Below are positions 49,553-57,423 of a stretch of 64,000 bases of DNA, in pieces. Position numbers and translations under genes: made by a program. The notes beneath the pieces were generated by a model. It made no database searches. It was given only the letters and a program-made list of their open reading frames with translations, and was not told the origin of the DNA. The stretch covers positions 1-64,000 of the forward strand of contig CAYGBT010000006.1 of NCBI GenBank assembly GCA_964348275.1, read 5' to 3'. Each line of letters starts with the position of its first letter. Within the stretch, counting starts at the first letter, position 1. The DNA comes from CSP1-5 sp964348275. Its GTDB lineage: Bacteria; Methylomirabilota; Methylomirabilia; Methylomirabilales; CSP1-5.

Positions 49553-50005
49553 TTGACAATCCTCTGACCGGGGGGTGGGGTGAGACCTCGGAGGCGGGTT
49601 GTTAATTCCGGGGCTCCTCCAACAAAACTCTTCACTGCCAACACGGGAACGGATCGAGCAATATCTTAGCGCACCTTTTGGTGCCTGTCCCCTTTTCGCT
49701 GGAAGTGTCTCTTTTTAGAGAGCATTGTGGTCGGAGTACTTACGAAAACTACCACGGCACGGGCGGAGCCAGCGGAAGTGGGGCGTAACAGCGCGTATGG
49801 AGCACCGGCGCGAACGCCGCGCCAAGCCCGAAGGCGGGCAAGGCGGCCGGGGCGGAGGGGCGCCCGGTCGCCACCCACGGGGAAAGAATTCCTTGAGTCT
49901 TTGGAGGGGATAGATCTCCCATTTCGACCGTCGTCAGCGGAACGCCCTGGCAAACGTGAGGGCCAATTTGGACAGCGTACCGATCCCACCAAGAATGAGG
50001 AGGGA

Positions 50006-51322
50006 ATGAAGATGACGAGCAAGAAAATGGTCCTATTTTTTCCCCTGGTAATTTTGTCAGCTTTGATTGTCGCCTCGCCACTTTTCGCCGCTCAGAAGGA
50101 GGTCAAGATCGGGGTAATTCTCCCACTGTCTGGCGGTCTTGCTCCCATCGGGAAGAGCTTGAAGGAAGGAGCGGAACTCGCCGCCGATATCGTGAACAAG
50201 AAGCACCCCAAGCTCGATATCCTGATCGCGAAGTGGGAAGGCATCCCCAGCTTGGGCGGTGCCAAGATCAAGCTGGTTTTTGCCGACTCCAGGGGGGACC
50301 CGGGATGGGCAGCCGACCAGGCAAAGAGGCTCATTCAGGACGAGAAGGTGATCGGCCTTTTGGGCGCCTATCAGAGCTCCGTCACCAAGACGGCCTCTGT
50401 GGAAGCCGAACGGGCGGGGATCCCTTTCATTAACCCGGACTCAACTTCTCCGGCCCTCAGTAAGAGGGGTTTCAAGTGGTTCTGGAGAGTGACTCCACAT
50501 GAAACCTGGTTCACCGCTGATCTCTTTGACTTCCTGGATGGCTTGGTCCAGGGAAAGGCGCGTGGCGTCAAGGCTGTCCCCAAAGAGAAGATCAACATGC
50601 TGGCGGTGGCCGCGGAGAACACCGAATGGGGCTCTGCGGCGCTCGCGGAGATCCAGAAGTTCGCTAGTGATCGGGGATACCGGGTTGTCGAGTCGTTCAA
50701 GTATCCGCATAAGGCCGCAGACTTGACCAGCGAGACGCGAAGACTGATCACCTCGAAGGCTTCTGTCTATCTCTTTGCCCCTTACATCGCGGACGCGATC
50801 CTTTTCGTGAGGACGATGAAGGAGATGCGTGCCGCGCCGATCCTGATTTGGGGGCAGGATGCCGGGTTCATCGAAGCGGACTTTTACAAGACACTGGGAG
50901 CGGATGTGAACGGGATCCTGACCCGTGACCTGTTCTCGCCCGAGCTGGGCAAGGTGAAGCCGGTCGCCGGGCAACTGAACAAGATGTACCGGGACCGGAC
51001 AGGTTTTGACTTTTCCGGGAGTTCTGCGAGAGACTTCGTGGGTGTCCAGGTGTGGGCCCATGTCTTGGACAACGCCCGGTCCACCGCCCCGGAGGCGATC
51101 AGGAAAGCGCTGAACGAACTGTACATCCCGCCGGAGCAGCTGGTCATGCCCTGGAAGGGTGTGAAGTTTGGCTCTCCGTTCCCGGGTGACACCCAGCAGA
51201 ATATGCTCGGAAGCGGGATCATCAATCAGTATCAGGGTTATCCCGGCGGAAAGCTACATATCGTCTATCCGTTTGAGGTTGCCACTGCCGACCTGATCTT
51301 CCCGTTCCGGGGCTGGAAGTAA
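50006..51322 (+). CDS. Amino-acid ABC transporter substrate-binding protein (LIV operon 2)
   Basis: A 438-residue LivJ-type binding protein with a Sec signal (KKMVLFFPLVILSALIVASP, cleavage after FAA). The mature part starts with VKIGVILPLSGGLAPIGKSL and GAELAADIVN, followed by IGLLGAYQSSVTKTASVEAE. A Cys near the signal is lacking, so it is soluble in the periplasm, unlike the lipoprotein of operon 1. The ligand is unknown. ATG 50006 follows GAGGAGGG; the open frame extends to 49727 but that part is Arg/Pro-rich and without a ribosome site. Confidence 0.92.
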   Translation: MKMTSKKMVLFFPLVILSALIVASPLFAAQKEVKIGVILPLSGGLAPIGKSLKEGAELAADIVNKKHPKLDILIAKWEGIPSLGGAKIKLVFADSRGDPGWAADQAKRLIQDEKVIGLLGAYQSSVTKTASVEAERAGIPFINPDSTSPALSKRGFKWFWRVTPHETWFTADLFDFLDGLVQGKARGVKAVPKEKINMLAVAAENTEWGSAALAEIQKFASDRGYRVVESFKYPHKAADLTSETRRLITSKASVYLFAPYIADAILFVRTMKEMRAAPILIWGQDAGFIEADFYKTLGADVNGILTRDLFSPELGKVKPVAGQLNKMYRDRTGFDFSGSSARDFVGVQVWAHVLDNARSTAPEAIRKALNELYIPPEQLVMPWKGVKFGSPFPGDTQQNMLGSGIINQYQGYPGGKLHIVYPFEVATADLIFPFRGWK

Positions 51323-51349
51323 AACGGGTGACGGTGTCGCGGGCAATGG

Positions 51350-51397
51350 TCGAGCGAGCAGCGCGGGGAGCGGACGCTGGCCGTGTTGCTCGCTCGA
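51350..51397 (+). promoter_or_regulatory. Intercistronic inverted repeat after the binding-protein gene
   Basis: Perfect 11-bp arms TCGAGCGAGCA (51350-51360) and TGCTCGCTCGA (51387-51397). No T-run follows, so an mRNA-stabilising or attenuating hairpin is more likely than a full terminator. Same place as the hairpin in operon 1. Confidence 0.6.
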
Positions 51398-51538
51398 ACT
51401 TTACCTGAGCCATGAAGATGCTCGCATTTCCCCCGCGATCCCCCTTCGCCGCCTCACTCGCAAATGCCAACGATCGCAGAGACGTCTACATTTGTGCCGG
51501 TTCGCACCGGAAGCGTTATGGCCCTGGTCAATCCACCT

Positions 51539-51641
51539 GGTACCGTTCCAACTATTCCTGCGAATTTTCCGTTGCATACGCTGACGACTGCTGGAGGAAG
51601 TCCCGCTCATCAAATTCGGCTTGTTAAGTTGGAACGGCACC
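51539..51641. mobile_element. MITE-like 103-base element with terminal inverted repeats
   Basis: The left end GGTACCGTTCCAAC and the complement of the right end GGTGCCGTTCCAAC match at 13 of 14 positions. The interior has no gene. A related end (GTACCGTTCCAACTTA) occurs alone at 41829. No clear target duplication was seen. Confidence 0.5.
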
Positions 51642-51689
51642 GGTGAACCCGCAGGGGCGTAACGTTCGATTCCGAGCATCAGGGGGAGC

Positions 51690-52547
51690 ATGGAGCTCGC
51701 TATCCATTTGCTGATATTCGGCATCCTGATGGGGTTCATCTTCGCCTTCATCTCGCTGGGCCTCTCTCTGATTTTTGGAGTTATGAACATTGTGAATTTC
51801 GCCCACGGTGAGTTCCTGATGGTGGGGATGTATGTGGCGCTATTGTTCTCGTCGTATCTAGCGGTGGATCCGCTGATCTCCTTGCCCGTGGCGGCGGCCA
51901 TAGGATTTGTGCTGGGCATCCTCAGCTATCGGTTTCTCATTCAGCATATTCTTCGTGGCCCAATGGTGGCACAGCTCTTTGGAACGTTTGGGTTGATGTT
52001 ATTTCTCCGGTACATGGCGATGTTTATCTTTGGCCCGGATGTGCGCTCCATTTCGGAAGGAATCCTAGTTGGAAGGAGACTGTCGCTTGGCTGGGTGAAT
52101 CTGGATCTAAGCAAGGTGGTGGCGGCTGGGCTCTGCCTGGTTCTTTTTGCCCTGGTCTACTGGGTCATAACCTGGACAAGATTCGGCCTGGCCTTGAAGG
52201 CCACGTCCATTAACGCCGAGGCGGCTCGGTATATGGGGGTGGATACCGAGAAGATGAACGCCCTAGCGTGGGGCATTGGGGGAGCGACGGTCGGAATCGC
52301 CGGAGCGCTCATGGCGCATTTCTACTACATCACCCCGACGGTGGGGATGCTGTTCGTGCTGATCGCCTTCGCAACCGTGGCTCTCGGTGGCTTTGGAAGC
52401 GTGTCGGGTGCATTCGTGGCCGGTCTGATCATCGGCCTGATCCAGGTCGTGGGGGGGCATTATCTGAGCGAGCTGAAGATCACGTTCGTCTACCTCGCCT
52501 ACTTCCTGGCTGTGGTGCTCAGACCTCGAGGGCTGTTCGGTTGGTGA
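51690..52547 (+). CDS. LIV-type ABC transporter permease (LivH-like, operon 2)
   Basis: 285 residues with about eight membrane helices. Signatures are SLGLSLIFGVMNIVNFAHGE (about 23-42), the coupling segment TRFGLALKATSINAEAARYM and LGGFGSVSGAFVAGLIIGL. It ends in RPRGLFGW, the common LivH ending. The ATG at 51690 is preceded by AGGGGGAG. The next permease starts one base after its stop. Confidence 0.93.
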   Translation: MELAIHLLIFGILMGFIFAFISLGLSLIFGVMNIVNFAHGEFLMVGMYVALLFSSYLAVDPLISLPVAAAIGFVLGILSYRFLIQHILRGPMVAQLFGTFGLMLFLRYMAMFIFGPDVRSISEGILVGRRLSLGWVNLDLSKVVAAGLCLVLFALVYWVITWTRFGLALKATSINAEAARYMGVDTEKMNALAWGIGGATVGIAGALMAHFYYITPTVGMLFVLIAFATVALGGFGSVSGAFVAGLIIGLIQVVGGHYLSELKITFVYLAYFLAVVLRPRGLFGW

Positions 52548-52548
52548 G

Positions 52549-53547
52549 ATGGGTCGGCTGGTAAGGGACATGTTTTCATTTGGGGACCGGCGCCGCTTCG
52601 AACGGATCGGTCTTGCCGCCTTTGTGGTCATCGTCCTCGCCTTCCCCTGGATTGTCGAACAGGCCTATGCCAGAGCCGTCATGATCAAGTTTCTCCTCTT
52701 CGCGCTGTTTGGCTTGGGCTGGAACCTCATTGGTGGCTACGGGGGGCAGGTGGACCTGGGACAGGCGAAGAATGTGGGATTTGGGGCCTATACGACGGCA
52801 CTGATGATGCTGTGGTGGAAGACGCCGTTTTGGCTCACCCTTCCCATCGGGATGAGCCTTGCGGCGGCGGAGTCCTTTGGCGTCGCCTATGCCATGTTTC
52901 GCCTCAAGGGGCATTATTTTGCGATCGCCACTCTCTGCGTGGCCTTGGCCTGGAAGGAGCTGTTCGGTTTTTGGGACTGGACAGGCGGGGCGCGGGGGGT
53001 CGAGCTTCCCGTGATACCGGCGGCGGACTTCACGTACATGCAGTTTCCTTCTCCTGTGTACTATCACTACTTTGTGTTCGGGCTTCTGATGATCGAGCTC
53101 CTCTACATGAACTGGTTCAGAAAGTCGAAGCTCGGGTACGAGCTCCAAGCTGTGCGGGATAATGAGGAGGCGGCAGCCAGTGTAGGAATCCATGTCACCA
53201 GGACAAAGGTCACGGCATATACCATTACGGGGGGCCTTGGGGCGGTCGGTGGCAGTTTTCTGGCGGTCTACTATCTATACATTGACCCGGATCTGGTGAT
53301 GCCGTTGGATCTCTCGATCTTGATTGCGATGACGGTGATGGTTGGGGGAGCCGGCTCGCTATGGGGGCCGATCATCGGTGCGGCAATCTTGATTCCCCTG
53401 GATATGTACCTCGGGGCGTGGCTGGCTCTGGCAGGGGGGCGGTATGGCATCGATTTCATGGTGTACGCCTTCATCATAATGGTTATTGCAGCTCGGGAGC
53501 CCAAAGGGATCTGGGGTATCGTGGAACGGATAACGAGACGTCGATGA
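52549..53547 (+). CDS. LIV-type ABC transporter permease (LivM-like, operon 2)
   Basis: 332 residues. An N-terminal soluble stretch precedes helix 1; then come FALFGLGWNLIGGYGGQVDL and the coupling segment KLGYELQAVRDNEEAAASVG with IHVTRTK, and VGGAGSLWGPIIGAAILIPL. It differs from operon 1's LivM by QVDLGQAKNVGFGAY in place of LLSFGHAAYFGTGAY, a sign the two systems diverged early and carry different ligands. The next ATPase overlaps by 4 bases. Confidence 0.92.
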   Translation: MGRLVRDMFSFGDRRRFERIGLAAFVVIVLAFPWIVEQAYARAVMIKFLLFALFGLGWNLIGGYGGQVDLGQAKNVGFGAYTTALMMLWWKTPFWLTLPIGMSLAAAESFGVAYAMFRLKGHYFAIATLCVALAWKELFGFWDWTGGARGVELPVIPAADFTYMQFPSPVYYHYFVFGLLMIELLYMNWFRKSKLGYELQAVRDNEEAAASVGIHVTRTKVTAYTITGGLGAVGGSFLAVYYLYIDPDLVMPLDLSILIAMTVMVGGAGSLWGPIIGAAILIPLDMYLGAWLALAGGRYGIDFMVYAFIIMVIAAREPKGIWGIVERITRRR

Positions 53548-54284
53548 AAGAGCCCAAACTGTTAGAGGTGACAGGTCTGGTCAAGAAGTTCGGGGGCCTT
53601 ACGGCGTGCGCCGATATCTCTTTGGGGGTGGAGCGCGGTGGCATTGTGGGGCTCATTGGCCCAAACGGAGCCGGGAAGACGACGCTCTTCAACTGCATTG
53701 CGGGGTATTACAAGCCGACCGGCGGAAAGATCTATTTCGAGGGCGAGGATATTACGGGTTGGCCGACGCACCGTGTGGCCAAGATGGGAATCGGGCGGAC
53801 GTTTCAACTCATGCAGACGATGCCAAACCTGACGGTAGAAGAGAACGTGATGGTTGGAGCGTTCTGCCGGACGAACGATCGGGAGGTGGTCAGGAGGGAG
53901 GCCCGGGAGATTTTGGAATTGGTGGATTTGGAGGCGGAGGCACAGGTCTGGCCCGCGGAGCTTCCAGTAGCAGCCCAGAAAAGGATTGAGCTGGCTCGAG
54001 CGCTGGCCACGAAGCCGAAGCTGTTGATGCTTGACGAGGTGGCCGCCGGTCTCAACCCGTTGGAGACCAGGGAGATGACTCAAACGTTACAGCGCATAAA
54101 ACGGGAGAAGGACATGACCCTCTTGCTGACCGAGCATGTCATGGAGTTTGTCATGACGATCTCCGAGCGGATCATAGTCATGGCCGCTGGCAGGAAAATC
54201 GCGGAAGGGGCTCCTGAAAACGTGGCGCGGGAAAAAACGGTGATTGAGGCATACCTCGGGGAGAAATATGCTAAAGGTCAATAA
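53544..54284 (+). CDS. LIV-type ABC transporter ATP-binding protein (LivG-like, operon 2)
   Basis: 246 residues with Walker A IGPNGAGKTTLFN, the GRTFQLMQTMPNLTVEENVM Q-loop region, a degenerate signature (LPVAAQKRIELARAL instead of LSGGQ), Walker B LLMLDEVAAGLNPLET and H-loop LLTEHVMEFVM. The Walker B Glu is kept as DE. The start at ATG 53544 overlaps the previous stop; the longer open frame to 53361 is a coincidence. Confidence 0.92.
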   Translation: MKEPKLLEVTGLVKKFGGLTACADISLGVERGGIVGLIGPNGAGKTTLFNCIAGYYKPTGGKIYFEGEDITGWPTHRVAKMGIGRTFQLMQTMPNLTVEENVMVGAFCRTNDREVVRREAREILELVDLEAEAQVWPAELPVAAQKRIELARALATKPKLLMLDEVAAGLNPLETREMTQTLQRIKREKDMTLLLTEHVMEFVMTISERIIVMAAGRKIAEGAPENVAREKTVIEAYLGEKYAKGQ

Positions 54285-54972
54285 GATCAAGGTTGAGTAT
54301 GGAGGGGTCCCTGCACTCCATGAGGTCAGCTTTGACGTCGGAAAAGGGGAGCTGGTGGCAGTGATCGGCGCCAATGGTGCAGGGAAAACCACAGCGTTGA
54401 AAACAGTTGTGGGAGCCGTCCGGCCGGTTTCAGGAAGCATCGAGTTTAACGGGATCGACATCACCGGAAAGAATTGCGCTGAGATCGTCCGGTTAGGGAT
54501 TACCTATGTGCCTGAAGGCCGGCAAATTTTCGGGCCCTTGACCGTCGAGGAGAACCTGTTTCTGGGGGCCTTTACGACGAGGTCCAAGGAGGAGGTCGAA
54601 AAGGGTCTCGAGTACGTCTACGGGCTCTTCCCGACCCTTAAGGAGCGCTACAGACAAAAAGGGGAGACGTTGAGTGGTGGGGAGCAGCAAATGCTGGCCC
54701 TCGGCCGAGGGCTCATGAGTCGGCCGAAGCTGCTGATGCTGGATGAACCCTCGCTGGGATTGATGCCAAAACTTGTTTCTGAAGTGTTCAGAGCAATCGC
54801 CTTGTTGAAAGAAGAGGGGCAGACTATCCTCCTGGTCGAGCAAAATGTGCAGGAAGCACTGGAGCTGGCGGAACGGGGATACGTGCTGCAGACCGGCCGA
54901 ACCATCCACTCGGGGCGAGGCAGGGATCTCTTCGAGTCGGCGATCGTCAGGAAAGCCTTCCTGGGTGTGTAG
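54268..54972 (+). CDS. LIV-type ABC transporter ATP-binding protein (LivF-like, operon 2)
   Basis: 234 residues with Walker A IGANGAGKTTALK, YVPEGRQIFGPLTVEENLFL, signature TLSGGEQQMLALGRGL, Walker B LLMLDEPSLGLMPKLV and the LivF-type LVEQNVQEALELAERGYVLQ. It starts 17 bases inside the preceding gene with GGGGAG upstream, so it is translationally coupled. Last gene of operon 2. Confidence 0.94.
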   Translation: MLKVNKIKVEYGGVPALHEVSFDVGKGELVAVIGANGAGKTTALKTVVGAVRPVSGSIEFNGIDITGKNCAEIVRLGITYVPEGRQIFGPLTVEENLFLGAFTTRSKEEVEKGLEYVYGLFPTLKERYRQKGETLSGGEQQMLALGRGLMSRPKLLMLDEPSLGLMPKLVSEVFRAIALLKEEGQTILLVEQNVQEALELAERGYVLQTGRTIHSGRGRDLFESAIVRKAFLGV

Positions 54973-55207
54973 GAACCTGTCGATCCGCGGTCGGGAGCGC
55001 GACGAGATCAGGTAGCGGGAGCGGGTCAGGCTTGCCATTTGCTATTTGAGCATCATTCGGGGTGAAGTTCAGCATAAGGCGTTGCAAGCGCATGCCGATC
55101 TACTCCTGTGATTGCTTTTCTTTACGGTAGGCGGAAATTGGGCTTGACACCGGGCACAACAAGTCGAAACTCACTGAAAACTGCGAGTCACCGCGGGAGA
55201 CTCTCTG

Positions 55208-56263
55208 ATGGACCGTGACCTCTTGGCCCGATGGGTGGGTGAAGGCATCGACGCTCTCACAACCCTTGATTTTCGCCACCACGGAGTTATCCGAGCTCTG
55301 TACCGGGCAGCCAGGGGGACTGGTGCCCCGTTAAGCATCCTTGCCGCCCAGCTTCTTCGGGATCGGGTGGGTCCGGGAGATGAGGTCATAATATGCGTGG
55401 GATTTCCGATTTACCCTCTATTTGTGGGGGAAACGGACGGAATCTGCGGGGCAGTCGTTCTCGCCTCTGTCCTGGGGATCGGTCTACAGGCACGTCCCGT
55501 CCTGGTCAGTGAGGAGGCGATCGTCCCCTTCCTGGCGGCCGCCTTGCAAGCGGCTGGGATGAACTATGTGAATGGACTCGGAGCCGGACACGTACCGGCG
55601 GGGTCGGCTCGAGTCGTCGGCTGTGCTCCTGGACCTGAGCCCGGCTACGAGTGTTCGGTCCGGCTGCTCAAGCGTCAGCCGAGGCTCGTCATGGCTGTCG
55701 AGAAAGCGGGAGTGAATCGGGTGGGGGTCCCGCATTCGTTGGGTGGGTTTAATATCGGGGAGGCTACAGCCTATCTTGAGGAACTTTTCCGGGGTTCGGA
55801 GCGGGCAGGCATACCGACAATTGCGGTTGGCGATCAGGGGAACGAATTAGGAATGGGAGCAGTGGCCGAGGCCGCGCTCTCCGAAACGCAATATGGGAGG
55901 ATGTGTCGGTGTCCTTGCGGCGAGGGACACGTCTCAGGGGTGGCGGCTAACATCACCGTGGTCGGTGGCACTTCCGATTGGGGTGCTTGTGGAGTCGCCG
56001 CAGCCCTGGCCTTTCTCCTGGACCGGCAGGATCTGATTCCGGATGCGCACACCATGCGGTCAATCGTTGAGGCTGAAGTCGAGGCCGGGGCAATCGATGC
56101 GGCGACACGATCTCAGATTCCACAGATCGATGGGTATGCTTTAGATTTTCAAGTCCGGATTGTTGAGATGCTGAGGGACGCCGTCAGCTATCCCAGTCGC
56201 TTTGCCTCGATGGAATCAGAGCGTTTTCAGGCCGGAGTCAAGCGTCTGCAAGAACAGAAGTAG
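55208..56263 (+). CDS. DUF4392 protein (D-glutamate cyclase C-terminal-domain-like)
   Basis: 351 residues. The sequence FRHHGVIRALYRAARGTGAP, GDEVIICVGFPIYPLFVGET, DGICGAVVLASVLGIGLQ and VGDQGNELGMGAVAEAAL, with VVGGTSDWGACGVAAALAFL, matches the DUF4392 family, which includes the C-terminal domain of mammalian D-glutamate cyclase (DGLUCY). The enzymatic role in bacteria is unsettled; D-glutamate turnover is possible. The ATG follows GGGAG. It has a TTGACA box about 65 bases upstream at 55144 and no operon partners. Confidence 0.85.
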   Translation: MDRDLLARWVGEGIDALTTLDFRHHGVIRALYRAARGTGAPLSILAAQLLRDRVGPGDEVIICVGFPIYPLFVGETDGICGAVVLASVLGIGLQARPVLVSEEAIVPFLAAALQAAGMNYVNGLGAGHVPAGSARVVGCAPGPEPGYECSVRLLKRQPRLVMAVEKAGVNRVGVPHSLGGFNIGEATAYLEELFRGSERAGIPTIAVGDQGNELGMGAVAEAALSETQYGRMCRCPCGEGHVSGVAANITVVGGTSDWGACGVAAALAFLLDRQDLIPDAHTMRSIVEAEVEAGAIDAATRSQIPQIDGYALDFQVRIVEMLRDAVSYPSRFASMESERFQAGVKRLQEQK

Positions 56264-56394
56264 GCAGTGGGATGACACATAAAAAGTCGTTACAAAATAA
56301 CAGCTTACAGTTAATGATTCATTAAAAGGATTAAGTTTTGATCTCAAGTTAAGCTCTCTCCATCGAACCCTTAACCAATGACCTGGCTGACCGT

Positions 56395-56500
56395 CCATGG
56401 TTCATAGTTCGTGGTGAAATGGTGAAAACGTGGTAGCTAAGCTCCTAACCCTGAACCGTCAACTATGAACGCTGAACCATCATAGAGGAACTCTGAACCA
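56395..56500. repeat. GTTCATGGTTCA intergenic repeats, third cluster
   Basis: GTCCATGGTTCATAGTTCGTGG, split here as GTCCATGGTTCATAGTTCG, then CTGAACCGTCAACTATGAAC, GCTGAACCATC and CTCTGAACCATGAACG. The last unit overlaps the deacetylase start codon (ACCATGAAC). Confidence 0.65.
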
Positions 56501-57363
56501 TGAACGAACCCACGGTACGCGTTGGCATCTTTTATCATGAAAGCTTCAGCCGTCGCAGCTATCTCACCATTGGCCGCCGGCTCGCCGATTTCCCCGCCGC
56601 CCTCGATGAGCTTTTGGAAGAAGACGACCGGTTCCGCCTCTACCGGTGTCCGGAGGTCTCGGACGATCTCATCCTTAAGGTCCACACGGCCGAACTCATC
56701 CCGGAAGTCGAGGCAGATCCCCTTTGAAGCACCGCCAGGGCCTCCGTGGGAGGTGTGGTGGCGGCAGCGGAAAAAATATGTGTCGGGGAAGTTGACCGAG
56801 CCTTCGCCTTCATCGGAGCGGGGGGGCACCATGCCGGGCGGGACTTCTTCGGCGGTTACTGCTGCTTCAACGATGTGGCGATTGCCATTGCCCAGCTGCG
56901 GGAAAGATTTGGGGTTCGACGCTTTGCCATTCTCGATACCGACGCCCACCACGGCGATGGGACACGAGACATTTTTCAAGAGGACCCCGATGTCCTCCAC
57001 GTCTGCATCTGCGGTACGCGCTATGTCTCTCCGGACGGGACCAAGGTGGATGTTCCGGCCCCCTGGGGGGGTCGTGACCCGGACGAGGCATATCTAGAAA
57101 CCGCGGAATCGGCTTTTGCCCAGAGAGTCCGGGGGTATCGTCCTGATCTCACCATCTGGTATTTCGGCTTCGATGGCCACCAGGGGGATTACGGGGATAT
57201 GGGGCTTTCTCTTCGCACATTCGTGGGTCTCGCGGATTTCATGGTTCAAGCGGCCCGGGAGGCTTCAGCGGGCAAGCTCCTCACGGTGCTCGGGGGAGGC
57301 TCCCGGACCGATCTCGCCACCCTCATCATCCCCCACGTGATCCACCGCCTTGGACAGGGTTGA
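56500..57363 (+). CDS. Histone-deacetylase superfamily protein with in-frame TGA (possible selenocysteine)
   Basis: One continuous frame of 287 codons interrupted only by TGA at 56725-56727 (codon 76). Residues 1-75 (VRVGIFYHESFSRRSYLTIG ... LKVHTAELI) are the normal N-terminus of the family. After the TGA come GAGGHHAGRDFFGGYCCFND (paired His), AILDTDAHHGDGTRDIF (Asp and His zinc ligands), WYFGFDGHQGDYGDMGLSLR (Asp ligand) and LGGGSR, so all catalytic residues of an arginase/deacetylase-fold deacetylase are present. A two-part hairpin starts 5 bases after the TGA (see regulatory entry). Readings: selenocysteine, a nonsense mutation, or a sequencing error. Substrate unknown; acetyl-polyamines or acetoin are possible. 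Confidence 0.8.
56728..56764 (+). promoter_or_regulatory. SECIS-like hairpin directly after the in-frame TGA
   Basis: Lower stem CCGCCA (56732-56737) / TGGCGG (56759-56764), internal loop GGG / TGTGG, upper stem CCTCC (56741-56745) / GGAGG (56749-56753), apical loop GTG with G first. The loop begins 18 bases after the TGA. Distance, upper stem of 5 bp and G at the start of the loop fit the general bacterial SECIS pattern. GC-rich hairpins are common here, so this is suggestive only. Confidence 0.4.
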
Positions 57364-57423
57364 CCGCGGCGTGTCGGCGACGAAAGGGTAGGGAATCGTC
57401 GGTCGGAAAAAACTCGTGGTGTC

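Larger units (their letters stand above)
49082..50005. other. 924-base gap: promoter-leader and hairpin repeat before LIV operon 2
   Basis: No gene is supported; open frames here are short or merely extend the binding-protein frame. It contains the promoter at 49395, hairpin-repeat copy 19 at 49487 and a TTGACAATCC box at 49553. The stretch 49740-49900 is GC-rich and compositionally odd but has no recognisable product. Confidence 0.5.
51323..51689. other. 367-base gap inside LIV operon 2
   Basis: Unusually long for this operon type. It contains the 11-bp inverted repeat (51350) and a 103-base element with terminal inverted repeats (51539). No supported gene. Confidence 0.5.

Noticed and set aside
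49727..50005. N-terminal extension of the LIV operon 2 binding protein
   Set aside because: Arg/Pro-rich, no signal, while a strong ribosome site and signal peptide start at 50006.
56500..56727. Separate small gene before the deacetylase
   Set aside because: It is in the same frame as the deacetylase and supplies that family's missing N-terminus, so one gene with an internal TGA is the better description.
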